The notes beneath the pieces are model-generated. The model searched no databases, had not been told where the DNA came from, and saw only the letters and a list, made by a program, of their open reading frames with translations. A DNA stretch of 51,033 bases, taken from a virus. Both the position numbers and the translations under genes were made by a program. Position 1 is the first letter of the stretch. Every line of letters starts with the position of its first letter. Below, piece by piece: positions 40,558 through 49,457 of the stretch. The stretch covers positions 1-51,033 of IMG/VR virus record IMGVR_UViG_3300030333_005751; one strand, written 5' to 3'.

Positions 40558-43282
40558 ACGAATACCCCTGCTTCTCTCCTTCCTCTTGTATCAGACTAAT
40601 GATTTCATTAGCCGCCTCTTGTGTAGTCATTCCATGAAATTCATTCCTCATAATGATTTCGGTATTGGCTACAAAGTTATCAACACCACCTACTTGCACT
40701 TGCTTAATCAAATCTCCTGTAACTGCACCCGCTTTAAATCCAAAGAATAACTCTTCTCTCTTGTTTGAGAAATCTTGAATTTGGTCGGTAACATTGTCTA
40801 GCCCATAATCTATATCAGGCACGTCCCAATCTGCCGTGTTCCAATCGAAATTAAATTGCTCAGTTGTATCTGCAATCTCGTCTACCTTTACGTCCCAAAC
40901 ACCCAACCAGTTCATCAGTCTTTCTATGGCAAATGAGATTCCTATGATAGCAATAGTCCATCCTACTGTTAATTTAGCAAACTTTTTCAAACTGGAAGCA
41001 CCTGCCGCCGCCGTTGATGCTACTGCTATTTGGGCATTCGCTAAGTTTCTATGGGCTTGAGCATCCGTTTCAGTAACGGCGGCATCTAAAGCCTTTTGTT
41101 GCATGAATTGTCCCATTTGCACCATAGCCGCCCCAATACTGGCCATCATAATTATCATGCTAAGATTCATGGCTATCATAGCCATTCTCGATGCTCTAAC
41201 TCCAGCATCAGTAACCCCTAATAGTTTCATTACGCTCTTACTTATCGTCATAATTACCATATCAGCAATCATGGCTCCAGCCATCATAGCATTCCATTTC
41301 ATAGTAGATTCGCTTAATTGGAAATTCATAAATTCCATTTGCCCATTAATTTGTTTTAATTCGGCTTCAAATTGGTCGGCATTCGTTAAGAGTAATCTCC
41401 ACTTAGGTAACATTAAATCTAATCTTTGGATTATCTTTGCATTTTCTACATTCTGCCCTTGTAAAGTAATTACTTGGTTTTGTTGAGCCTTATTAATTTG
41501 AACAGCATACTTTAAAATAATGTCTTTAGCCTTTGCTACTTCTCCTTCATATTTCGCTATTGTCCTTGCGTTATTTCCAGCATAATTATCTAGTCTGTTT
41601 TGTAGTTTCTTGAAATTTAGAATGGCTTGGTCTATCTTGGCTATACCTGTTCTAATTTCCAGTTGCATTAACTCTTGATTAGTAGAGGTTCTACTTATTG
41701 CATTGTAAGAAGAAGCCGCCATTAACTCTTCCCTATACTGAACTTGCCTAATCTTAGCGGTGGCTAATGCTAGTTCAGCATTCTCTACATACTTCTTTTG
41801 TTTTGATTGCTCTAACGTCAAAAGGAATTTAGAGTTTTCAATCTCCATAGCACTTCCCATAATTTTTGCGTCTGTCATCGTCATCTCGCTACCCGCAATC
41901 GTCAAACGTTGCCCATGAACCGCACGCATAACGGCCATGTGAGTCATTAAAGCAAGATTCATCCCTTTAATATTCAACCAAGCAGTAAAGAAGGGAGCAA
42001 ATACGTTACTCATCACCTGTTGCATCCCTACTATTCTACCCAAAGCCTCAGCAAGAATTGGGGCCGACCCTAACATTTGTTCAAAAGCCCTATTGAATTC
42101 TATTTGGAATTCAGTAGCAGAAATAATACCAGGAATTAACCTATCACCAATGGAAGCGCGAACCAAATCTAATTCTGCCCTCAGTCCTTTCAGTGTAATT
42201 ATATTAGATTGTTGTAGGTCATCGAGATAGCCTATTGCATTCCCTTCCGCATCCATTACTGCGGCAGTTTGCTCTCTTGCTTCTATCTCCAATGACTTTA
42301 CCCTGTCAAAGTTTTCCATAATTTTAATAAATCTTACATAGTGTCTATTCCCAGCAACAGTCTGCGCCAAATTCTGCTTTTGCCCAGAATTTAATCGTTG
42401 CCATGTAGGTTGAAGGTCTTGAAGGATAGAAGAAAGAGGTCTTAGTGTTCCGTCTGCACCCTTTACCGCTACACCATACTCTTCCATAGCAGTAGCAGAC
42501 CCATTAATGTCAGCTCCCAATCTAGCGTATGTCATCCTAAGAGAACGACCAGCCTTACCTTGTTGCTCTCCAGCCTCAATAAGAACGGCAGACATAGCCG
42601 CCATGAAATTCATACTTTCCCCAGTTAGATGAGCCTGAGAAGCAAACTCATTCATAACCGCAGTTATTTGAGCCATTGTTGCGGCCGAGTGGTCTTCTAC
42701 GCTGTTCAATCTATTTAGAGTCATAGCCATTTTTTCAGTTGCTAATTCGTTTCTCTCCATAGCAGACATTTGTTGATACGCTTCATAGGTAGTATCTTCA
42801 AACATAAATTTAGTTTGCTGCTGAAGGCTAATTAGCCTGTTCATAGCATCTTCAGTTTCCATATCACCAATGAGACCAAAGGCTATTCCGGCTCTCGTAG
42901 CCGCAGGGACTACTTCTTCGCCCAGGAGTGCGCTTAATTGGGCCATTCTTGACCCGGCTTTAAGTGATTGTTCTCCTGTAAATCCAAATGACAAACCAAT
43001 CTGTTCAATTTCATACGTCAAAGCACTAGCATTGACTTCACTAACGAATTTTTGGAATTCTAGTCTGGACTTTTCTATTTCTTCTGCTAAAGGGACTGTC
43101 GCATCTACTACTTGTTGTATTTGTTGACCTAATGCCCCAGCGGCCTCTTCTATGCCGCCCAACGTATCTAACGTCAATGCTTCTAACGCCGCCATTCCAG
43201 CCGCGCCATCCCTAATTAGCCTTCCGGCTTGGAATGTTCCGACTATATCGAAGAATACTTTTGATGCACCCTGTCTAGGCAC
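40550..43282 (-). CDS. Tail tape measure protein
   Basis: 910 residues from a GTG. The N-terminal region matches the TP901-type tape measure layout: a long stretch of helical repeats with TVPLAEEIEKSRLEFQKFV and QTVAGNRHYVRF, typical of the conserved TMP core. There are hydrophobic segments in the second half (about 700-830) and coiled coils around 530-640. It sets tail length and passes through the tube during DNA delivery. It follows the two tail-chaperone genes, the standard order. Confidence 0.85.
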   Translation of the reverse strand: MPRQGASKVFFDIVGTFQAGRLIRDGAAGMAALEALTLDTLGGIEEAAGALGQQIQQVVDATVPLAEEIEKSRLEFQKFVSEVNASALTYEIEQIGLSFGFTGEQSLKAGSRMAQLSALLGEEVVPAATRAGIAFGLIGDMETEDAMNRLISLQQQTKFMFEDTTYEAYQQMSAMERNELATEKMAMTLNRLNSVEDHSAATMAQITAVMNEFASQAHLTGESMNFMAAMSAVLIEAGEQQGKAGRSLRMTYARLGADINGSATAMEEYGVAVKGADGTLRPLSSILQDLQPTWQRLNSGQKQNLAQTVAGNRHYVRFIKIMENFDRVKSLEIEAREQTAAVMDAEGNAIGYLDDLQQSNIITLKGLRAELDLVRASIGDRLIPGIISATEFQIEFNRAFEQMLGSAPILAEALGRIVGMQQVMSNVFAPFFTAWLNIKGMNLALMTHMAVMRAVHGQRLTIAGSEMTMTDAKIMGSAMEIENSKFLLTLEQSKQKKYVENAELALATAKIRQVQYREELMAASSYNAISRTSTNQELMQLEIRTGIAKIDQAILNFKKLQNRLDNYAGNNARTIAKYEGEVAKAKDIILKYAVQINKAQQNQVITLQGQNVENAKIIQRLDLMLPKWRLLLTNADQFEAELKQINGQMEFMNFQLSESTMKWNAMMAGAMIADMVIMTISKSVMKLLGVTDAGVRASRMAMIAMNLSMIIMMASIGAAMVQMGQFMQQKALDAAVTETDAQAHRNLANAQIAVASTAAAGASSLKKFAKLTVGWTIAIIGISFAIERLMNWLGVWDVKVDEIADTTEQFNFDWNTADWDVPDIDYGLDNVTDQIQDFSNKREELFFGFKAGAVTGDLIKQVQVGGVDNFVANTEIIMRNEFHGMTTQEAANEIISLIQEEGEKQGYSFG

Positions 43283-43340
43283 TATTCATCACCATCACTC
43301 ATACCTCACGCTACGATACACGTTAGACATTGTTTGTTGA

Positions 43341-43622
43341 TTAAATGTTATCCTTCTGAGCCGCCCTTGCTCTCTCCCTTCTTCTTGCATCTCTTCGTGC
43401 AATTACGGCCTTTGCGTCATCTTTAGTAAGCCTTCTTAACCCCCCAGTCCCAGTAGAGGAAGGGGCGTGGGCCTCTTTGATTTGTTCGTTCATTTCTTCT
43501 GCTACTATAACGTCAAATAGCGCACGCTGAAGCCCACCTATACCATCATACCTATCAAAGAAGTCACTAGGGGTCGTTCCTTTAAAAGCCATGCACAATT
43601 GCGGGGCTATTTGGTAAATCAT
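43341..43622 (-). CDS. Tail assembly chaperone, second frame (GT-type extension)
   Basis: 93 residues, helical with a very basic C-terminus. Its ATG overlaps the stop of the upstream gene as ATGA and it is in the -1 frame relative to that gene. It can be made as a C-terminal extension by frameshifting at 43625-43631, or separately from its own ATG. The two-frame arrangement just upstream of the tape measure is the hallmark of G/GT-type chaperones. Confidence 0.75.
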   Translation of the reverse strand: MIYQIAPQLCMAFKGTTPSDFFDRYDGIGGLQRALFDVIVAEEMNEQIKEAHAPSSTGTGGLRRLTKDDAKAVIARRDARRRERARAAQKDNI

Positions 43623-43972
43623 TCCAAAGGGAGCGCACCTTCTGGTGCTTCTTCTTCATCTCCTCTTACGAAAGAAAGGACTTTCAATAATTCTGCGGAG
43701 TTTAGATTGTCAATATCTACACCTTCAGTAATAATGCAGTCAGGAAGCCATTGTTCTGCTTGGGCCTCTATTCCCCCACCTGCTTCATCAAGAGCATCAG
43801 CAAATTCATATTGTTGTTGCTCGTCCCATTCAAGGGGATTGCCAAAATGCCTAAACTTTCGGAAAACTCTTGCTTGGATATTCTCAATCTTAAGTTTCTT
43901 CATTCCAGACGCTTGCTTTACTTCGATGACTGAGCCATCGTCTAGGGTAATTTCAGTTGTTAGTATCGGCAT
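43619..43972 (-). CDS. Tail assembly chaperone (G-type)
   Basis: 117 residues. The position between tail tube and tape measure, with the typical WDEQQQYEFADALDEAGGG helical core and an acidic C-terminus, indicates the short chaperone that coats the tape measure during assembly. Its last codons, GCG CTC CCT TTG GAA TGA, contain a -1 slippery heptamer. Confidence 0.75.
   Translation of the reverse strand: MPILTTEITLDDGSVIEVKQASGMKKLKIENIQARVFRKFRHFGNPLEWDEQQQYEFADALDEAGGGIEAQAEQWLPDCIITEGVDIDNLNSAELLKVLSFVRGDEEEAPEGALPLE
43625..43631 (-). promoter_or_regulatory. -1 frameshift slippery site C CCT TTG
   Basis: On the minus strand the zero frame reads CTC CCT TTG GAA TGA, so C CCT TTG is a perfect X XXY YYZ heptamer. 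Slipping back one base gives CCC TTT GGA ATG and enters the downstream frame with no stop, producing a fusion of about 210 residues. Confidence 0.65.
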
Positions 43973-44019
43973 TCTTTCACTATATCTCTACACTCAGGCT
44001 ACACTTATTACTCTTACTA

Positions 44020-44220
44020 TCATACCAGATAATACACTACGGTCATTTCTAAACCAGACCCTACTTTCATCCTCGTTACATCGACGGAAAATATTACATC
44101 GTTATTCTCTATTAGACCTTGAAGACCAGTTAGAAGTTCAGCAGAAGAACCTCTTAGAGAAGCAATTCTCAGTTTGCTCTTATCCTCGACTTTAATTCCA
44201 CCGTTGGTATTGTAAGCCAT
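44020..44220 (-). CDS. Small tail-module protein
   Basis: 66 residues with a beta-rich C-terminal half (DVIFSVDVTRMKVGSGLEMTVVYYLV). Placed between the tail tube and the chaperones. Its role is unknown. Confidence 0.55.
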   Translation of the reverse strand: MAYNTNGGIKVEDKSKLRIASLRGSSAELLTGLQGLIENNDVIFSVDVTRMKVGSGLEMTVVYYLV

Positions 44221-44224
44221 TTAC

Positions 44225-44446
44225 TTACTCCTCCTTCTTAGCCGCCTTCTTCTTGACTGCTTTCTTCTTAGCGGCCTTCTTATAGACACCGAAAGGAAGG
44301 CTTCTTGTTGCTTTGTTTGCCTCTAAAGCACTCATCTTTAGCAAGTCTTCTACCATTTCTTCAGGTATTTCCCTACCTAGATAGACAAGGAAATCCTCAT
44401 CAATTATATCGCTTGGTAAATAATCTTCTTCTTCCCACTTACTCAT
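44225..44446 (-). CDS. Small tail-module protein with Lys/Ala-rich tail
   Basis: 73 residues: an acidic helical N-terminus followed by YKKAAKKKAVKKKAAKKEE, which resembles a histone H1 tail. The basic tail may bind DNA or an acidic protein surface. Unknown function. Confidence 0.6.
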   Translation of the reverse strand: MSKWEEEDYLPSDIIDEDFLVYLGREIPEEMVEDLLKMSALEANKATRSLPFGVYKKAAKKKAVKKKAAKKEE

Positions 44447-44455
44447 CTAAACCAC

Positions 44456-45826
44456 CTAATACTTTGCATTCTTTAGACCAGCACCCGTCATCTTGACTTG
44501 GATTGCTTTGTCTGCACCAGAAATAGTAGAAGATGGCCCTAAGTCGTGGTATGCTTGGAATCCGACAGTCATTCTTGCTGGGTCTCTACCACTCACAGAT
44601 GCTTCAGGAGCCTCAAATCGCACGTTGTATAATTCGATTTCAACAGTATCAGCAGCATCATCCCCAACAAACTTAAACTTAAGAGCCGGAATACCAGACC
44701 CAGTTTGAATTTTGTGAACGGTAGTAGAAGTAGCCAAATCTTGATAAGTTGGCTCTCCCTTTATGCCTGTGGTGTCAGAATAGATAATTTCGTTAAACTC
44801 CATTGTTCCAGTTATTTCTCTAGTCCTTGAAGGTGGCATACGAGTAATGGTGCTTTGTCCTACTGCATAAGCAGAATCAAGGTCACGGTTAATATTTATT
44901 TCTAGGCTTATAGAGAGAATCTTAGTAGAGGTTGCAGGGGAACCATCGACATACAATTGAGCCTTAGAGAAGTGCATAGCGTCAGCACTACTAAAGTTCA
45001 GACCACTTGTTTGAATAGTATCAGGGTCTTCTTCTGCTTGCCCCAACCAATCTACGGAAGCCATCACATATTCGTTTAGGTTAGCAGTCAAAGAAAGCCT
45101 TGTAGCGCACATACCAGTATAAGTGTGTTCCTTCGCCTCCCTACCTACTCTAATAGTAAAGGAAGGGTAAGCGTGTGAAGTAGTAGTAGGCTCATTGAAA
45201 ACGTGAGCGTCTGCGCCACCCATAGTCACAAGAGGATTAGCAGGGTTTGGGCCAGTTCCAGAACTTGTATCTATGCTTGCGAGCGTAGCAATAGGTAGAT
45301 TAGTAGAGTCTACATATTCACCAGGATTAGTAATGTAAGCATATACTTGTCCAGCAGTAAGACCCATGTTAGCGAATTGCCCACTTGAACCTACTTCTGC
45401 CGAAGAATATACTCGATAGAAGCCCTCAGCCCTATTGTTGCCTACTGCGTTGTTTTGTCCTCCATTGTGGTTAGCAAAAGTAATACTACCAGTTTGAGCC
45501 GCAAGTCCAGAACCAGCCTTAGTCGAGTTGCTAAGGTCAAGACCAGTAACGAAATGAGAGTAGACGTTCACAGGAAGGAAAGCCGAGAAAATCATACCCA
45601 TGAAATCATCGGGTTGCATAGCAAAGTTAATGGTTCCCTCACCATACTTGGTGTTAGTAGTAGCCTTAGATGCTACCTGTCTTGCCATATCTGTTCTTGT
45701 CAGCAACTCAAACGTCTGCTTAAATGATTCATCATCTACTTCCCCATACGTCTGCGTTCCACTTGGTTCAGTTCCAAACGTCGATTCTTTCTCAATTGAT
45801 ACATATCTACTTAGCCATTCTGCCAT
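44456..45826 (-). CDS. Major tail tube protein
   Basis: 456 residues. The opening RYVSIEKESTFGTEP, the central IRVGREAKEHTYTGMCATRLSLTANLN and the SLEININRDLDSAYAVGQ segment fit the tube/tail-tip beta-sandwich fold of siphovirus and myovirus tube proteins. It is longer than most, implying an extra surface domain around residues 110-210. It has its own promoter (TATA GTTTTAAAG) and would be one of the most abundant virion proteins. Confidence 0.7.
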   Translation of the reverse strand: MAEWLSRYVSIEKESTFGTEPSGTQTYGEVDDESFKQTFELLTRTDMARQVASKATTNTKYGEGTINFAMQPDDFMGMIFSAFLPVNVYSHFVTGLDLSNSTKAGSGLAAQTGSITFANHNGGQNNAVGNNRAEGFYRVYSSAEVGSSGQFANMGLTAGQVYAYITNPGEYVDSTNLPIATLASIDTSSGTGPNPANPLVTMGGADAHVFNEPTTTSHAYPSFTIRVGREAKEHTYTGMCATRLSLTANLNEYVMASVDWLGQAEEDPDTIQTSGLNFSSADAMHFSKAQLYVDGSPATSTKILSISLEININRDLDSAYAVGQSTITRMPPSRTREITGTMEFNEIIYSDTTGIKGEPTYQDLATSTTVHKIQTGSGIPALKFKFVGDDAADTVEIELYNVRFEAPEASVSGRDPARMTVGFQAYHDLGPSSTISGADKAIQVKMTGAGLKNAKY

Positions 45827-45865
45827 CTAAACGCGCCTCTATGTTGCTCAGTAGGAGTCAAGTGT

Positions 45866-45873
45866 CTTTAAAA
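45866..45873 (-). promoter_or_regulatory. TATA box before tail tube gene
   Basis: The minus strand reads TTTTAAAG, 47 nt before the ATG, leaving a leader of about 20 nt. This is the clearest promoter in the structural module. Confidence 0.5.
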
Positions 45874-45881
45874 CCTTTCCC

Positions 45882-46919
45882 TTAACGACGCGTCATCTTA
45901 ATGCGGCGACGATAGCCCAGACTTAGTTTGTGGGTGCATATTATCTCTTCATTGAGGGTTTTGTAATCTAAATCTGCGCTGAAACTTTCAAGGTTATCTG
46001 TGGTAGCATTCAATCCAGTCTCAGTATACAATTCATCGAATACTTCTCCAGTAATATTCATACAAAGCAAAAAGGCATTTTCATAATTTACTCCTCTAGT
46101 AGTCACATATATTTCCACATCAAAAGTTTGCTCTATTGTTCCCCCTCCAAGTGCAGTAAAATTAGGGGAATCAAGACGACTCAAAAGAACGTGTATTGAG
46201 GGAGGAGTCATTTTATTCAGTGTATCTTCTGAAATATCATAAGCGTATTTAATCGAGTTATTGTCTACTTGAGTTTTGAGATAGAATCTTTTGCTATTCT
46301 TCAGTTGCTCTACAATACTTAATGCCATTCTAACGTGATTATCTTGCGCGAAATCAGAACGCATTAATTCATCGGGAGCGAAAGCCCCATTACTACATAG
46401 ATAAACACTAGACCATTTTACTGAGCCGCTAGTATTTCCAAATTGAACGCTCTTGCTACTTCCACTTGCTCCTGTGACACTAAGAAAATCTGCTATTCCT
46501 TCATCGTTATTAACTAATTCATCTCGGTATAGTTTTGCATTACCAGAAGCATCTAAAGTTAATCTTAAGACTGGTGTTACTGAAGTAGAATCTGTAAGAG
46601 CGAAATCCATATCACTAAACGTAGCAGTAGTAGCCCCTACTAACTTTACTCCCCCATTACCATTAGCCTTAACAGAAACAGTATGAGACCCATTATCCAA
46701 TTTCATTAAGACTGCATCAGTATCAGGAGCAGTCGTATATTGAAATCCACAAAGAAGAGTATAAGCAGAAGCAGTAGGTGTGCGAGTATAAGTGCTATTA
46801 GTTACTACCCAATAATCTCCTGAGGCTGAACCCCCACTACCCGACCAAGCATTATCTGTAATAGCAGTAGGGTCAGTCCCATTCATTCGGGAATCCCAAA
46901 ACTCATTGACTGCGGCTAT
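45882..46919 (-). CDS. Tail completion/terminator protein with N-terminal lectin-like insert
   Basis: About 345 residues if it starts at the ATA 46919, which overlaps the previous TAG (ATAG) and adds AAVNEFWDSR before the first ATG at 46886. An inserted beta-rich region (about 20-180) resembles a LamG-type sandwich (VVTNSTYTRTPTASAYTLLCG). The C-terminal part (IHVLLSRLDSPNF, FDVEIYVTTRGVNYENAF, THKLSLGYRRRIK) matches the small tail-completion proteins that cap the tube. So a short family member seems to have gained a large surface domain. Confidence 0.65.
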   Translation of the reverse strand: MAAVNEFWDSRMNGTDPTAITDNAWSGSGGSASGDYWVVTNSTYTRTPTASAYTLLCGFQYTTAPDTDAVLMKLDNGSHTVSVKANGNGGVKLVGATTATFSDMDFALTDSTSVTPVLRLTLDASGNAKLYRDELVNNDEGIADFLSVTGASGSSKSVQFGNTSGSVKWSSVYLCSNGAFAPDELMRSDFAQDNHVRMALSIVEQLKNSKRFYLKTQVDNNSIKYAYDISEDTLNKMTPPSIHVLLSRLDSPNFTALGGGTIEQTFDVEIYVTTRGVNYENAFLLCMNITGEVFDELYTETGLNATTDNLESFSADLDYKTLNEEIICTHKLSLGYRRRIKMTRR

Positions 46920-47566
46920 TGCGATTCTCCCACCTTCCCATCAATAAATATTGTCTTTCCACTATATGCTCTTTCTATGGCTAGTGGTATGCTTCTTTCT
47001 AATGATAATTGCATATTCTCCATAGCCTTCTCTAGTAAGTCTTCGTCTCCTGGTCTTGCTGGAGAAGACCAACCAGCGGCTAGATACATTCTCATTCCAC
47101 TATAACCTCCTGAAATTCCTCTACCTGCTTCTAAGAATCCTTGTGGGCCACTCCCACTCACAAGACCCCACCCTTTAGGTTTTTCTACCATAATACCCTT
47201 TTTCAAGGGACTACCTTGCGCTTTACCAAAAGCCAAAATACCAGCAATATTTGCGCCTCTACTACCTCTAATACCAGCAAAATCACCAGTCCCATATTTA
47301 GAGGAAACGCCAAATCTAATAGATGGAATACCGTCAGCAATACTACTTTCATAAATATCGAAGTCTATACCGTCAGCAACTCTATCATAAATATCTCCCC
47401 TTGCTTGGCTTTTCCTATCCATTCTTTGTATAGTAGCGGCAGTTTCATTAGCGGCGATTTGCACCATCAGTTCCCTGATTTCATCTTTAGCCTCTTCACC
47501 TAATTTTCTAAACGCTTTTTGTAGAGAGCGTGCGTGAATTGTATCGAATCCAAGTGAGACTACCAT
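46916..47566 (-). CDS. Neck/tail-joining protein (HK97 gp10-like)
   Basis: 216 residues. HARSLQKAFRKLGEEAKDEI and LMVQIAANETAATI form the N-terminal helix of gp10-type neck proteins; RMYLAAGWSSPARPG and the long helices that follow fit the rest. It would form part of the connector between head and tail. A GGTGG ribosome site lies upstream. Confidence 0.7.
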   Translation of the reverse strand: MVVSLGFDTIHARSLQKAFRKLGEEAKDEIRELMVQIAANETAATIQRMDRKSQARGDIYDRVADGIDFDIYESSIADGIPSIRFGVSSKYGTGDFAGIRGSRGANIAGILAFGKAQGSPLKKGIMVEKPKGWGLVSGSGPQGFLEAGRGISGGYSGMRMYLAAGWSSPARPGDEDLLEKAMENMQLSLERSIPLAIERAYSGKTIFIDGKVGESQ

Positions 47567-47574
47567 TTTACCAC

Positions 47575-48819
47575 CTAATCAATTGAACCCAAATGGGCCA
47601 ATCGCTTTAGGTTCAATGTCCCTCTATCTCTCATTACTAATCCACTCCTACTAAATCCTTCCGTAGTATTCAGTCTAAAGTCAAATAACCCCTCATCCTC
47701 AATATAGTATGCCGCCGCTAAGTCAGCACAAATTTCTCTAAGAACGTGAGCCATCTCTCCATCTTGTATTGCTACACCGCTTTCGTGGTCAGCAGAAATA
47801 TTTGTTACCCCAGTAAGGCGATTAAATGTAAAAGTAGGAGTAATAGACCCTGAGCCGTTCCCACTATGAGAAATCACAATAGCAGTAGGGGCCACAGTAT
47901 AAACTCCAGCGGCAGTTATATTAGTGCTAGAAATAATACCAGTATTATTAAGAACGGCGGCTACTGTTGCGTTGCCGAACCCACTCCCACCTGCCGAGTG
48001 AGTAAGTGTAGGGGTCGAAGCATATTTAGTAGTATCAGATACAGAAATAGATTGTAGTTTTCCATTTGCGCCTGTGGCTAAAACCGCAGTTAGCGTGTTA
48101 TCACCAAAGTCTGTGCTATTGCTTGCCGCTACTGTGGGTGCAGAAGCAAAGTAAGAGGTATTTGTAATTACAATATTAGATATTACACCGTCAGCAACTG
48201 TAAATGTTCCACCTGCCGCACCGTTTAAAGTAAAAGTGCCGGGGCCGTGAAGACCGCCGCTTTGGTCTCTTGCGTTTTGATTAGAGCCACCTAGAGAAAT
48301 AGAAGCCACCTTGAAATGAACAGGCAAAGCACCCTTATTTACACCATTAACCAAAAGGTTTCCGGCTTGGCAAGTAGTATTCGTTCCCCCTACTGTATAA
48401 GAAGCAGTCGTAGCACTTATTCCATACGTCCCAGTAAAGCCACTTCCTGTCCCGCCAGTCGCTGTCAAATTACCTGCTTGGTATGTGTCCCCAGCGGCGG
48501 CAATTGTAAGCGCAGACACGCCTCCATCTTTGCCAGTCCAAACAAAGGAATCCCCATCAATATTTCCATTACCCGATGTAGCGAAATCTCCAGCATCAGT
48601 AACGCTAATTGTGGTATCTCCTACTGCGACTGCGCCGCTAGTCGTAGACTCCCCTTGTTCTCTAGCGGGGGTATTTCTCCCGAAATCTCTAAACTCTTGG
48701 TCTATATCAATAGAAGCACGACGAATTGCCCTTGTAATTTTAGAGGAAGCCGAAGTCCTTTCTGCGCTATTCATTCCAAGTCTTGCGCCTACATCACTTG
48801 CATCACAGTAAAATGTCAC
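47575..48819 (-). CDS. Head-tail connector (gp6-like) with large beta-repeat insertion
   Basis: 414 residues from a GTG overlapping the upstream gene by 17 nt. The N-terminal 55 residues (YCDASDVGARLGMNSAERTSASS...RRASIDIDQEF) and the last 80 (MAHVLREICADLAAAYYIEDEG) together match gp6-type connectors. The middle 280 residues are Gly/Ser/Thr-rich repeats with the ITN...Y...APTV...GSG pattern seen in phage decoration domains. This suggests a connector that also displays a surface domain. Confidence 0.7.
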   Translation of the reverse strand: MTFYCDASDVGARLGMNSAERTSASSKITRAIRRASIDIDQEFRDFGRNTPAREQGESTTSGAVAVGDTTISVTDAGDFATSGNGNIDGDSFVWTGKDGGVSALTIAAAGDTYQAGNLTATGGTGSGFTGTYGISATTASYTVGGTNTTCQAGNLLVNGVNKGALPVHFKVASISLGGSNQNARDQSGGLHGPGTFTLNGAAGGTFTVADGVISNIVITNTSYFASAPTVAASNSTDFGDNTLTAVLATGANGKLQSISVSDTTKYASTPTLTHSAGGSGFGNATVAAVLNNTGIISSTNITAAGVYTVAPTAIVISHSGNGSGSITPTFTFNRLTGVTNISADHESGVAIQDGEMAHVLREICADLAAAYYIEDEGLFDFRLNTTEGFSRSGLVMRDRGTLNLKRLAHLGSID

Positions 48820-48979
48820 CTAAAACCACTACTCCTAATATTATCAATCCGTAAAGCATACGCCTTTGTTGTGTTTTAAAGGTTGCGAGTGTTCTTTCAA
48901 TGTTTTCTATTTTATCAAACTGCTCACGAAGTCTTGCTTCAACCCAAGAAAACCAAGAGGGGGCCATACCAGGACTCAT
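48803..48979 (-). CDS. Small membrane protein with amphipathic N-terminus
   Basis: 58 residues. FSWVEARLREQFDKIENIERTL is a charged helix, followed by a single membrane span (LYGLIILGVVVLGDILL). ATGA overlap with the SAP-domain gene. Hemolysin-XhlA-like or holin-accessory architecture is possible, but nothing is diagnostic. Confidence 0.5.
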   Translation of the reverse strand: MSPGMAPSWFSWVEARLREQFDKIENIERTLATFKTQQRRMLYGLIILGVVVLGDILL

Positions 48980-49338
48980 TGTGAGTCCTCAAGTCGAGCA
49001 ACCAAATCTGCCTTGTTTCCACTTACAGGTAGTCCCTTCTCCTTGAGCATAGCCTTTAGTTCGGCTACATTGTATTTATCGTAAGCCTTCTCAAGAACCT
49101 CTATGTGTTCTTCGGCTTCCTCTAACTTTTCTTTTGTTTCATCTACTGCGTCAAGCAATTCTTCAAGAGTAATCTTGCCGTCTGCCATCATTGATTTGTA
49201 TTTTTGATAACCCCATGCGGCAAGAGCAAGAAGCGCACCACCCGCTACTAAAACCATCTCAATATCATCGAGAAGACCAGAAGAAGATTCTACACAATCT
49301 ACTACACAATCTACTACACTTGAATTATTTTCTGACAT
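48976..49338 (-). CDS. Membrane-anchored SAP-domain protein
   Basis: 120 residues: a Cys-containing N-terminus, one membrane span (MVLVAGGALLALAAWGY), an acidic coiled coil and a C-terminal SAP motif (VAELKAMLKEKGLPVSGNKA). SAP domains usually bind DNA; linking one to a membrane span is unusual and suggests tethering of DNA at a membrane, or a role in the virion interior. Confidence 0.65.
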   Translation of the reverse strand: MSENNSSVVDCVVDCVESSSGLLDDIEMVLVAGGALLALAAWGYQKYKSMMADGKITLEELLDAVDETKEKLEEAEEHIEVLEKAYDKYNVAELKAMLKEKGLPVSGNKADLVARLEDSQ

Positions 49339-49453
49339 ACCACATACACGCTCCTATACCAATACCTACGAGTAGGGTGAGACTAATAAGCATTTCTATT
49401 GGTATTTTAATCTCTATATCATCAATAAAATCAAAATTACTTATCTCTAACAT
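49325..49453 (-). CDS. Small single-span membrane protein
   Basis: 42 residues with a C-terminal membrane span (EMLISLTLLVGIGIGACMWYV). It overlaps the SAP gene start by 14 nt. Could be a holin-like or envelope-acting peptide. Confidence 0.45.
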   Translation of the reverse strand: MLEISNFDFIDDIEIKIPIEMLISLTLLVGIGIGACMWYVRK

Positions 49454-49457
49454 ATAC

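Noticed and set aside
43599-44195. 198-codon rightward frame across tail chaperone genes
   Set aside because: It is Ser/Leu-rich, opposes three coupled tail genes and has no family signature.
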